Source: Stercorarius parasiticus
Lineage: Eukaryota > Chordata > Aves > Charadriiformes > Stercorariidae
Reading direction: 5' to 3'
Length of the DNA stretch: 64,000 bases
Assembly (NCBI GenBank): GCA_013396915.1
Contig: VWZL01000813.1
Span: forward strand, 155,043-219,042
A program made the translations under genes and the position numbers. Numbering within the stretch: the first letter of the stretch is position 1; each line of letters begins with the position of its first letter. Of the stretch, positions 13,901 to 25,900 are shown one piece after another. The notes beneath the pieces are model-generated. The model saw nothing but the letters and a program-made list of their open reading frames with translations, searched no databases and was not told where the DNA came from.

Positions 13901-16900
13901 CATGCAGTGCTACCCTGTTGGCTTTCTTGGTTGAGCTTCTTAAGAGTTCAGTAGCCATGCAAGAACAAATGCTTGGTGGGAAAGGCTTTCTAGTCATTGG
14001 CTACCTCCTTGAAAAGGTATGTTTGGAGGGTTTTTTTAATCTTTGTTCTCAGTATTTCTACTGTCTTTGTGGTATTTTCAGTCATTTAGCTCAAAGTACT
14101 GGCGGAATAAAATATATTTGTAATATAAAATATTTTTGATATGTATTACTTATACATTGCCTACAGAGCCTTTTCATCTTCCTTTTCCTCTTATATGTCA
14201 ATATTCAAAGAATCAGTTTTCTGGAGTTGATCCTGTTTATCTAATTTATGCTTTTACTTTAGATTTTGTGAATCACTTTGATGTATTTTCATTTGTGTTC
14301 CTCCACTCTATGTCCCCCAAACTCTCGTTTAGGAAAGTTTTCATGTTCCCAGTTTGTAGAAGTGTATCACAGACGTGTCGTAATTTAGGTTTAAATTTCT
14401 TTTTTTGTGTACGTTAATAAAAATTAAGTTAATCCTCTGTGGTTCAGTTCTGAAATTGTTGAAATAATTGCTCTGTGTTTTGAATAGGAAAAACTGTACA
14501 ATAATTTCATTTCTTAAACAGTTTCAAGGAGCATTCCCTTTACTTGCTTGTTTTCAGACATGATAAGCAGTTATCACAAAACTGAGGTTCAGTTCAGATC
14601 CTTGTCTGGGGAGCATTACCCACCTCCTGGCTCAAAGCCCTCACGTTACTGCGATTTAATAATCTGGAAACAAACTACTGTACTAAGATAGTAATACTCT
14701 TATAGTTGAATCTCATGGCTTCAGCAGAGCAGAATGTCTGCTGCTCTATTTTTCATTAGCATGAGGTCAGTATAACAACTATTTGAGAAGAAACCATGAC
14801 CAGAGCTTTGTGTTGTTCAACAGTTAAATTAAATAACGATAATCTCACCTTTAAAAATGTACTGAATTTTGAAGAAGAATGATAAATATTTTCTCTCATT
14901 CTGCTCCCTATCCTATTTTCAGCTAGGAAAATACATTCTTATAGTAGAATGTAGTAGCAGAAGTTTACCTTCACTGAAGGGATACCTAAAAGCAGATTAT
15001 TTTCTATGCTTCTATTTTTTCTGTATTAAGCAAGTGTGATTTAGAATGTCAAAGAACTAGTGTAAGGTGGGTTTTTTTTCTTATGGTGGGTTTTCTTGTG
15101 ACATAACTGGAATGAATTTACAAAGCTGTTAGCTCCAGTTTTGTAAGTTATATACAAGCAGGCTAGTGAGTCCTCATGGAGTCCCTTTCTCTTGACTAGA
15201 GCACTATGGTTTACACACATTGAATGCGTCAATTTAGAATGCTGTATATGAAATTAAAAAAAAAAGTTTGCATACTATTCTAATTAACACCTGCTACAAT
15301 TATTAAACTCGGGGCATGTGAATATTTAAAGGATTTTGATTGATGTCTGTCACAACATAATTTTTACAGCATATGCCGTTTTCTGGGTTTTTTTATGTTA
15401 TGTTGTCCTTAGATGCAGTTTTTCAAAAGGATGTATTTTATTTTTTCAGTATATGCTTATATTCAGTTGGCACACATGACAGGAAAAAATCCTTTTATTT
15501 CCTAGCCAGGCTCAATGTTATTATTTGTAAATTATCTGTTGTTCATTTGCATGTGATCAAATACTTCAGAGAGGACAGAAAGATTCTTTTTTTTAACTCA
15601 AACTTCAAAATAACATTTTTGTTCTTATTAGTTGCAGACTATTTATTAGTGAATTGTGATGTAAAAGCCAAAGGAAACTCAGCATCCAGGCTGAGCTTGT
15701 ATTACTCACAAATGGACTTCACTTCTAAAAATAATAAATCTGCATGTTCCCAGACTATAGTTACAGCATTAAAAGTAATTGGAACATTTTTTAGGGAAGG
15801 CTAGGGGAAGGATGTTTAATGGTTTTTCTTATTAGTTCCTTTCGTTAACTTAGCATATAAAGTAGTTTGTTAAAGTCCTTGTGCCATGTTACTGCATAGG
15901 AGCAGTTCTCAAGAGTGACTTAGCATATGCTATGAAACTGAAGGACTCTCTTGAAATTTGAGGAAACCTTGAACCCAAATCCTTCAAATACCTATTTATG
16001 TTTAAGAAACAAAAGCAAGTCTACCAGTAATGTGTGTTTACATACTGAGAAACCCAATTTCAGTAAGACACAAAATTAACTGAAGAAGAGTTAAGGACTT
16101 CAGACGAAGTACTCAAGGCACTGTGCTGTAAAATGTAGAATCCTGACTAGATTACAATAAAACCAAAAAAACAAAACCCAAAAAATAAACAAAAAAAAAG
16201 AAAGAAAAATTATTTAACTCAGTTATTGATGAGTATTTTTAACCTCTTAAATGTAGCCATTAGAAAGACCATGAATATTATTAGAAAATATAAGTTGCAG
16301 ATATTTTTTTTAACTTTCCTTTTCATATTCAATGACATAATAACATGAGAGATTGCATGTATTTAGTAAAGATGAGTCTGATGAAATTACCACTTCATAT
16401 TCCTGCTGTGAGTATAGTAAGGAAGAAAGTTTTACTTTATCCTTGTTCTTTCTGGTTGTTTTTCCCTAGTCATCTAGAGTTCATATAACCAGAGCAGTTC
16501 TCGAACAATTTTTGTCGTTTGCAAAATACTTGGATGGATTGTCTCATGGCGCACCTCTACTGAAACAATTATGTGATCACATCCTTTTTAACCCTGCTAT
16601 CTGGATACATACCCCTGCAAAGGTAATTGTACACTTGAATGATATTATGACTCTCCTACAAGTATTCTTTTATATCATGGTACTTAGGTTTTTAATTTTT
16701 TTATTTTAAAACGTGGTATTAACAAAGATTTTTTTAGGTCATGAAGTCTATACCCTGCTTAACTGTATTCTCCAATGTCTTTTATAAGTTTCTAAAAGCA
16801 GCTACATTCTTGCCTAAGATTCTGGCTAGTTCTATCAAAAGACTGTTTCCAGAAACCCAGTCCCTTTTCCACTGGCTGCATTACACTATTTTCCTAAATA

Positions 16901-19900
16901 TTAAGCATAAAAGTATGTATTTTTAATTTAAAATTTATTTAGGATATCTTTTTTTACACCTCTGCATAAACTTTCATTTTAATTGTATTATGTATTTTGG
17001 TTTGGTAAAAATTATAAAAAGTTATTGTTCATCTCTGATAATGAATTAGTTGTTTTCCTAAATAACAGTTGAGGAATGTGAACCAAAGTGAAAAGTGGCA
17101 TGGTCCTAGAATCTGATAATATATACTTTTATTATAAAAAGCCAAAATAGAAAATGTTGTGACATGAATCACAGAATCATAGAAAATTTAGATCAGAAGG
17201 CATTTCTGGAGGTCATTCCGTGTGTCAGTCCAGTCCTAGCCCTAAGTTGTTTTATTATTTTTTAGTTTTTTATATCATATACAAAGTAAATCCTAAAAAG
17301 CCTAAAAATTAAGCTTATTAATGTATAACTTGCATTTATGTGGATAACTTTCATTCTTCAGGTGCAGTTATCTTTGTATACCTACTTGTCAGCTGAATTC
17401 ATTGGAACTGCTACCATCTATAACACTATACGCAGAGTAGGAACAGTACTGCAGTTAATGCACACGCTGAAATACTACTACTGGGTGGTTAATCCTGCTG
17501 ATAGCAGCGGCATCACTCCTAAAGGATTAGGTAAGTACAATGCATAAGAAAGAAAATATAAGAATTTCCTGTGTCGGAAGACTTATGATGTAAATGTGCG
17601 AAAGCTCCTTGGATCTGTAGTCAAGGAGGCAATGGCAATAAACAGTACCAGGGGTCAACAGTAGAAGGACTGTGCAAGTAATTTTGGTGTATCATACACC
17701 TCTGATGATAATTCCTTGTGTCTTTATGTATTCCCAGAAGATTCCAACTCTGGTCTTCAATTGCATAGCATATCCTTATGTTGGCATACTTTAGGAATCA
17801 TAGTAAAATCATGGATTTTTCTGCTTCTGTAACAAAGAGGAAATCTTAAGTGTGTTTCATATGCCAAAGAAAGCTTTGTGGGGTTTGAATGATTGGTAGT
17901 GTTAAGTGACCTTGAAAAGAGAGTGGAAACTTCTAGTTCTCACTGCTGAGGTCTCTGAAGTAATATTACTTTAGTAATATTTTTTTCTCTGCCCTTATAA
18001 AATAGAGATTGATTTAACTTGGTTTATAGTCATGCACTTAGCTTGGCTCAGGAAGCATTGAATGACAGCATCCACAAAATACAGTACTAATACATAGAGG
18101 CTAAATGCTGCATGTAACAGATGTGTATTAACCAGAGCATCAAATCATTCTAATCCTATACACTCCAGCTGTAATGTCATTACATTTATCTAAATTCTTG
18201 TGTAAAGCAGGGAGGTTTTGGCTGAAAGTCTCTTAAAAATTAATTGATATAGAAGAATTTATTAATTATCTTTATCCTGTAACTATTACTGTCATGCTGA
18301 GAAATTGAATAATTAGGGGATGTTTTAGTGCTGTCACATATCCAAATATTTAAGGATGTGACATATATAAGTTATTGGATAATTCTTCATTTGTAAGTGA
18401 GCTGTATGCATAGCGTTTTTCTCCAGTATTTTTCTTTTTCATAAATAAAAATGGAAGGAACAATTCTTATCCTAGATTAGGTATCCTAATAGGCAGTGAA
18501 GTTGTAACTTGTTGAGGCTCACAGAAAGAGCTGCTGTTGGACCTGGGACCTCAATTATAGTTCTCTCATATTATAATATTAGACAAATTATATTCTTCAT
18601 AAAATTATTCAAATTTGCTTGAAAAATACTTAACAAAAGCACACTGAGTTTCTGTTCTCTGTTCATTTGAGTGAAAAGTTTGTAATATGAAAATTCACTG
18701 TGGTGGTTACTTAATTAGCGCGAGATTTTTGTCAATGATAAAATATGCTTTCCGTTTACACTGATTCTGGATTCTCTTTGCCAAAATGGAATTAAGTTCA
18801 TTGTTGGTATCTACAGTGAAGGCGTCTCCATCTGAGCTTGATGTCTGCTGATAATAGACAGTGGAATGCAGGAGTCAGTTGGCTGAATGTGGGTTTCTAC
18901 CATCATTTTAGCCCCTGTGGGGCATCCCGCCTGCCTCTCAGAAGGATGCAGGTGTCCTGTGCATCCTGTGTCAAATATCCTTGTTCTATATAGATATTTT
19001 GTATACCTTATGGCATGTCAAATCACACTGCTAAGTATCTTTAGGAAGCTGTGTCCTACCTCTGGTTGACAGAGCCTTGAGAACTCTTCAGTTTGAAAGG
19101 TAGTTGCTTTCTAGACTTATAAAATCATAGAATCTTCATGGTTGGAAAGGACCTTTGAGATCATTGAGTCCAACCATACATACACAAAAAAACCCCCTAC
19201 AGTCTCTGTCACTAGAGCATGCCCTGAAGTTCCAAATCTACACGTTTCTTAAATACCTCTAGGGACGGTGACTCAACCACCTCCCTGGGCAGGCTGTTCC
19301 AGTGCCTGACCACTCTTTCAGTAAAGTAATTCTTCCTAATATCTAATCTAAACCTCCCCTGCCGCAACTTCAGACCATTTCCTCTGCTCCTGTCATGATT
19401 CACCTGGGAGAAGAGGCCAACACCCCCCTCTCTACAACCTCCTTGCAGGTAGTTTTAGAGGGCAATGAGGTCTCCCCTCAGCCTCCTCTTCTCTAAACTA
19501 ACCATGCCCAGCTCCCTCAGCCTCTCCTCATATGGCTTGGTCTCCAGAGCCCTCACCAGCTTGGTAGCTCTCCTCTGGACATGCTCCAGCACTTCANNNN
19601 NNNNNNNNNNNNNNNNNNNNNNNNNNNNNNNNNNNNNNNNNNNNNNNNNNNNNNNNNNNNNNNNNNNNNNNNNNNNNNNNNTCCCCTCATCCAGATCATT
19701 GATAAAGATATTAAACAAAACTGGCCCCAAACCTGCGCCCTGAGGGACACCGCTGGTGACCGGCTGCCAAGAGGATTTCACCCCATTAATCACAATTCTC
19801 TGGGCCTGGCCATCCAGCCAGTTTTTTACCTAGCGAAGAGTACACTTGTCTATGCCATGATTCGCCAGCTTCTCCAGGAGAATGCTGTGGGGGACTCCAC

Positions 19901-22900
19901 TGACTATATTGATTAGATCTTCATTGACTTCAGTGGCAAGTTAGAAGGTGGTCTCACGTGTTGGCAGCTACGCTGTAGATGTCTGGAATTAGGGTGAGCT
20001 GAACCCTGCTCTGGGACTGACTTCATCCAGCTTCATGCTTTCAGAGCTCTGCTCTGTTGAGAAATACACTGTTGTGCTGCATAGGTACAGTTTTAGCATC
20101 AGACAAGTTAACCATATCTGAGCTCAGTGAGGAATTAGGATATTATAAAACTCAGCTGATCAGCTTATAATATGTACATCGTATTTGTGACTGTTGAATG
20201 ACCAGCTGTTGGGAGGTAAAGTTTCCAGGTGTCAACCATCTTTACACCTAGACGGAGATCTGGAAAAATGCTCAACCAGTTTGAGACTGTAAGTTTGGTA
20301 TTTTCTGATGGTATTTTCTACTTGTTATTGCTGTAATTCTTTGGGCTTTTTGTTTGTTTGTTTGTGGGTTTTTTAATTAAAGAATTCCTGTACTTCTGTG
20401 TCATGATAGTAGTACCTAACAGCACTTTGACAATGTATTGCATATTACTTCCCCCTGGCTAGGCTTGCTGTTTTGTGGAAACAATGTGACATTTCTTTTT
20501 GTAGGAGGTATGGATTGTTTTTATCTTGCCCTGATCTGCCTCTCTGCGGTTAGCTGTATTTTTGGAGTATTTGTAAGTGTAATGCTAGTTGAATAGCTAC
20601 CAAAAAAAATGATGTAGTCATCAAAATCTGAACAGAAGGCATGGGGTACACAAGGACACAAAATTAGGAATGAGAAATGAATCATTTAACTCTAAATTAG
20701 CATACATATGGCTGTTTTACTTCCCTACCTTTTATTTCATTCTTACCTATTTTAAGGATATAGTATGTTCTCTTCTCATTTGTGTCAGTTTCAGACTCTG
20801 TTTTTCTCAGGAAGGCAACCAGGTAGGTCCCTGAAAGGCAATCAGATAGTGCAAATTACTGGTTGTTTGGCATTGCAGTATGACAACAAAAATCACAATT
20901 ACAAAGGCCTTCATACAGTAGTTGGGAAGGTGTTTGATAAACTCTGAGGCCATGCACATTTTCAAAATACATATTATTATCCACTCTGTATTTTCTCCGT
21001 TTTTTTTTCCTTAGTTAGATTTATAGATAAACTTGACTTTTTTTAAAGTTTAATCTCAACTTTATTCCTCGTTCCTTATCCTCTCCCTTCCCCTCTGTTG
21101 CTTAGACTGTAGAAAATCCCATGTAATTGATAGACCTATAGTAGAAGGCATTTTTGTAGTACTCTTTCCTGTCTGTAAAAATGGCTTTCCTTGTGTTGAG
21201 TTGAAGAATGTCGGCTTATCAGGGAGGAAGATCAGTGACATAGCAATGGAATGTGCAAATCCAGCATAGCTATGGAATTTTCACCATGCAAATCAGCACT
21301 AGGATTTTTTTTGCTGTTATTTCACAGGTAGCTTCTGCTTTTGACTAATAGAGCTGTAATAACTGTGCTGATTTGCAAGCAAATGACTGTGGAAATATAA
21401 TAATTGCTGAGGTGATGGGTTGCAGAATTTGATTTCATATTAACTTAATTTCATATTTGATTTTTATCAAATTCACATTAATTACTTTCAATTGATAAAA
21501 TTCCTGAAAACTTTTCAAAATGTTTAATCACCTGGATATTACATTGCTTTTCTTCACAAGCTGCTCTTTCTTTTAACATTAAGTGCAATTTGCCAATGTG
21601 ATATGCAGGTCTGGCTGATTCAGGGTTACAGTCCTAGAATACTATAAGTAGCTGTAATTAATATGCTTAATGCTTTTTTCCTTTTCACCAAGTCATAACT
21701 TCACCAATCCTAATATTTAAAAAAAGTTAACTGTTTCAGGATTTTGGTTTTGTATTGATTTTTCCTAGCCTGCATGCAGCCACTACTGCCACATGTAGCT
21801 GTCAAGTTTATTATTTGTTAAAATGTAGAATAATGTGTAAAAAGTTTGTAAAAGTAAGAAACTTCCACTATAAAAATACAATTATGTGAATGGTAGAGTA
21901 ACTGCATTTTAAGTAGCATTTGATATTTCAAAATGAAAGAACAGGACCCATTGTCTATAAGCAGTAATTTTACTGTAAGAAACAGAAAAATGTCATAATG
22001 CAAGAAAATGGCATATGATATTCCCTTATTAGAGGCAACCGAAACTCTAAGCTAACTTGACATCAGACTTTGCAGATCTGAAGAAGACTTTAATGGAAAT
22101 CTTGCCGATATCTGAAATTTGACTTTGTGTTATAGTGCCTTTAAATAATTTGCTGTCATATTAGAAAGTGAGTTTATTCATGCAGACATTTTAGTAATGT
22201 GATGCTTTCTTGTCTTCTAGGCATGTCGCTTTTTATGAAGAGATACTGAAACACTTTAATATTAGCAGTTTGATTTACTATTACTTGCAGACAGTTAATC
22301 TGCTTCGAGGTTTTATTGCCTTCCCCTGCCTTAAAGCACAAAGTGGGCAAGTTTTCTGTACTGACAGTGTAGTATACCTTGTATAAAGCCAAAGTGGCTC
22401 AATATTGAAGCTTCCCATTTGGATAACGCTGTTTTCTTAAAAAATGAAAGTTGCTTTTCCTTATAAAATAGGAGGTGTAAATATTTTGAATTATTTAGAA
22501 GGCTCAAATATTTATTTTGAATTTGAGTTTGTATCTTTTCTTTCATTATTGCTTCCCTGTTTGAAGCTGGTATTTCCTCTTGGATTCAGTATACTAAATT
22601 CATATTGTTCTGTTCCCTTCTGAAGTATTAGAAACACTTTTTCAAAATGTATACTTAACAGCTTGCTTGATAATTATTCTTAGTAGGTTTTATATTTTAG
22701 ATGTAGATTTACATAGTGGAGGCAAATTTTCGGTTTAAAATTTTGAGTTTTACTTTCCTTTTTTGTGTTGTGTTTGTGTGGTTCTTAAATTAAAATAACA
22801 GTTATAAATAGGTGGCAGGACAAAAGTGATTTATGTTTTATTAAGACCATATTAGAAGTGAACTTGTGAAGTAATTCTCATGTCAGGAAGAGCAGAAAAA

Positions 22901-25900
22901 GGCAAACCAATTTCCATAGGAAAGAATCCCTAAACTTTATTATATTTTACATTTCACACTTGAACTGTGGTTATATCTATTCTCTTGATTTCCATGTGCA
23001 TGCTTTTAACATTTTGTTAAATCATACAGAATAAGATGTGAAGGTGGGAGAAGACCATAGGGTCACCTAACAGTTGCAGCATCTAAAGCCACAGTGAAAC
23101 AGGCAATTGCGTAAAAATGATTTAAAATTATATTACTTCTTTCCAAAATTATTTCCTTTTGTGGGTTTTGGGAAGGAATAAGAGGATAAACAGGGAGAGA
23201 TTTAACTCTTTATCTTGCTATAGTAGATGGTACATTTCAATGATAATACTTCAAGCTGCCAGAGACATCTTAGCATTATGTTAGCAGTCTTAATTCTTCT
23301 TTGATGTTTTGCCTTTTCAAATTATATACTAGACTGATATTTAAATAGAAGCCAAGCTGTGGTTGTCTTTCAGAAGGGGCAAAACACACATATTTTTTAA
23401 TATCAAAGCAACAAAGAAAAATGTAAACGTACTTCTTTTATTTTCGTCTTTGGATGTCTAGTAACTGTTGGATAGTTTAATTTATTTATTAACCTTTTTA
23501 AAGAAAAACAAAACATTTATGCACTTTAAAAAAAAAAAAACTCTGTACTGCTGAATTAATTTGATGTAGAATTTCTGCAAATTTAAGAGAGAACTTATTA
23601 GAGCCCACCAGGTTATTTATGCCTTGAAAAATCTCCACTGGAATTACTTACCAACTGCATGGCACTCTCTGAAAATACTGATGAACCAACAGTGGTGCAG
23701 TAATGAGAAAGCATAAAACGAAGGCAATAACAGAAATATAAACTAAATATTGTGGGGTTTTTTTTCTAAGAAAAAATAAATTATGATACTCAGTGTTAAC
23801 TGTCAGAAATGTATTGTGCTAAACTGTAATTTTGGACNAAAGAAACGTGCATTTAAGTTTCAGGCTACTAAGTAGTGTAGTACATTCTTGAGCTGGTGGC
23901 CAAGCATTTCTTTTTCTCTACTAGTATTTCCTGTTTGCTTCCCAACTCTTACTCTGAATGGACCTTTATGAGCAGTATCTTTCCTCCTGCTAGAGAATGC
24001 ATGGTTGTTAATGGCCAAGTTAACTCATGTTAAGTAGCGTTTTCAAAAACATTTTTAGTGTCCTATATTTTTGAACATGATCTAGAAAAGTGAGAATTAT
24101 GAAAGTTATTATGAAGAGAAAGTAACTATAATTTTTCTTTTTGTGGATAGAAAGAGTTGCACAGATTTATTTCAAGGGCTGGGTTAGCATGGAACTCGGT
24201 TCTCATTAGCTTTGCAACAGTAAGACAAAAAGTAGGTCCTTCTGTGATCCACATAACGTGAAGTTATTTATGCATGCTGGAGATCAGATTCTGCTATCAG
24301 TATCATGTTTTCTTAATTTAAGGAGTAGAAAAATCATGCTTTTTACATATTAAAAAAAAAACAGATGGAAGAATGTTGCGTTTTGTTGCTTGTAGAACTG
24401 ATAACACAACGTTTTAATTTCAAAGACAGGATTAGAAATCATTATTTTTGTTATTCAAAGCTCCTAATCAGTACTTTACTCTGAATATGTTTACTTATTC
24501 CCTCTTAATTAGTTCTGGTTTATGCCCCTATAATTGCTCTGTGTTGTAAGGATGAATTGGATAAATTTTTTTCATTTATTTTTGTCTGGATAAAGCTGGT
24601 GAACTCTCATTATGAGTGTATATTAAAAAAAATCTGATGCAAATCATGTGCTATCTGCAATAAATAAGTACATAAAGAATCTAAAAGCAGGAAATGATTT
24701 AGTGATTCATCCTGGTGTGGGATAAGGCAGGCATCCTTTCTCTTGGCCAATTAACAAGAATGTTACTATTTTTCATTAGGGACTTATGGTAGCTGTAGCA
24801 GATCTTAAAAGGATTATCTTTGTTGTTGATTTGGTTTAGATTTGGTTTTAGTCTTTAGCAGTGCTGTTTAGCAGTTTCTGAGTGATGGTGACACTGAATT
24901 GTCTGTATCCGGTGATGGGCACAAAGATGAATAGACAGTAAAGAAAACTACGAAAAGCAGTGTTGAAAAACAAGATCTACTGGTCTCTCTTTACCTCAGT
25001 ATATGTGTGTATAGTGTATTTTTTTTTTCTTATAGCTTAAACTATATCATTGCTCAATAATGCATTTTTTCAAAAATATATCTTCAACTAGTAATGAAGT
25101 TCTTCAACTAGTCATGAAGCCAAAAAGTGTGATGACATAACAATTATAGTGGCAAATCCATTTTATGTAGCTTTGCAACTTGTCAGATTAATTAATTCCA
25201 TTAAGTCTGTATCAGAGGACTCTTGCATTACTATTGTTGCAGTCCTTTCTTCCACTCTTTGTGGCTGCCTACTGGTTACATAGGTTCCAGTTTTTCCTGC
25301 CTCTCATTTTTCTCTACCAGTCCTCTTTTAATTTTTCAAACTAATAAAGTTTTTTTTACATAAAGGCTTTTCTTATTCTAATGCAGTGAAGCTTCAAGAC
25401 ACAACCAAAATATAAGGAATAATAATACTGGAGGACTGAAGGAAAAAGCACCGTTTTGCTTGCTTGGCGTATAACCTGCAAGCAACAACTCCTTTCTTAT
25501 CTTTTGCATGTTGAAGAACCCTTTTCAAGGTTCTTGCACATCTCCGGAGAAATTAGTGGGTATTTGAATAAGAAGGATGAAACTCGGGTACCTTTGAACA
25601 GGTTCCCAGTTAATTTGGGATATCTTCTTTTTAATGCCTACTTAAAATTTCTGTTACAGAGCTGCTTTGTAGAGCTCCCAATTGCCTTAGTGTTCTGTTT
25701 TCTGTTTCCGTAATGACAGTCTTACAGAAAAGACAAAACACCTCAGTTTTTAGGCCTGTTTTTCACATATCGTCCGATATTGAATCCCAATAAAGGTGTA
25801 GGAGGGAAGAAACAGATTTCTATGATGCAGTTAGATGAGTTGAATCTGCATTTGAATTAGGGAAGAAATTAGCTGTTGGCTAGAAGCATACAATTGCCAT

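Larger units (their letters stand above)
2537..13907 (+). other. NBEA long intron (11.4 kb)
   Basis: No exon or recognisable transposon is visible. It holds simple sequence only: a small hairpin at 2944-2965 (9-base arms, loop TACG), an ATT-rich tract near 8211-8270, an A14-TTAC-T13 snapback at 9620-9650, an AC repeat at 10518-10536, and a less AT-rich unique stretch near 12930-13420. Open frames here, such as 3154-3465 on the minus strand, show no family similarity I recognise. Confidence 0.75.

Noticed and set aside
15373..15804. 143-codon plus-strand open frame in an intron
   Set aside because: Biased Phe/Leu/Ser composition from T-rich DNA, no family similarity, no splice or start context.
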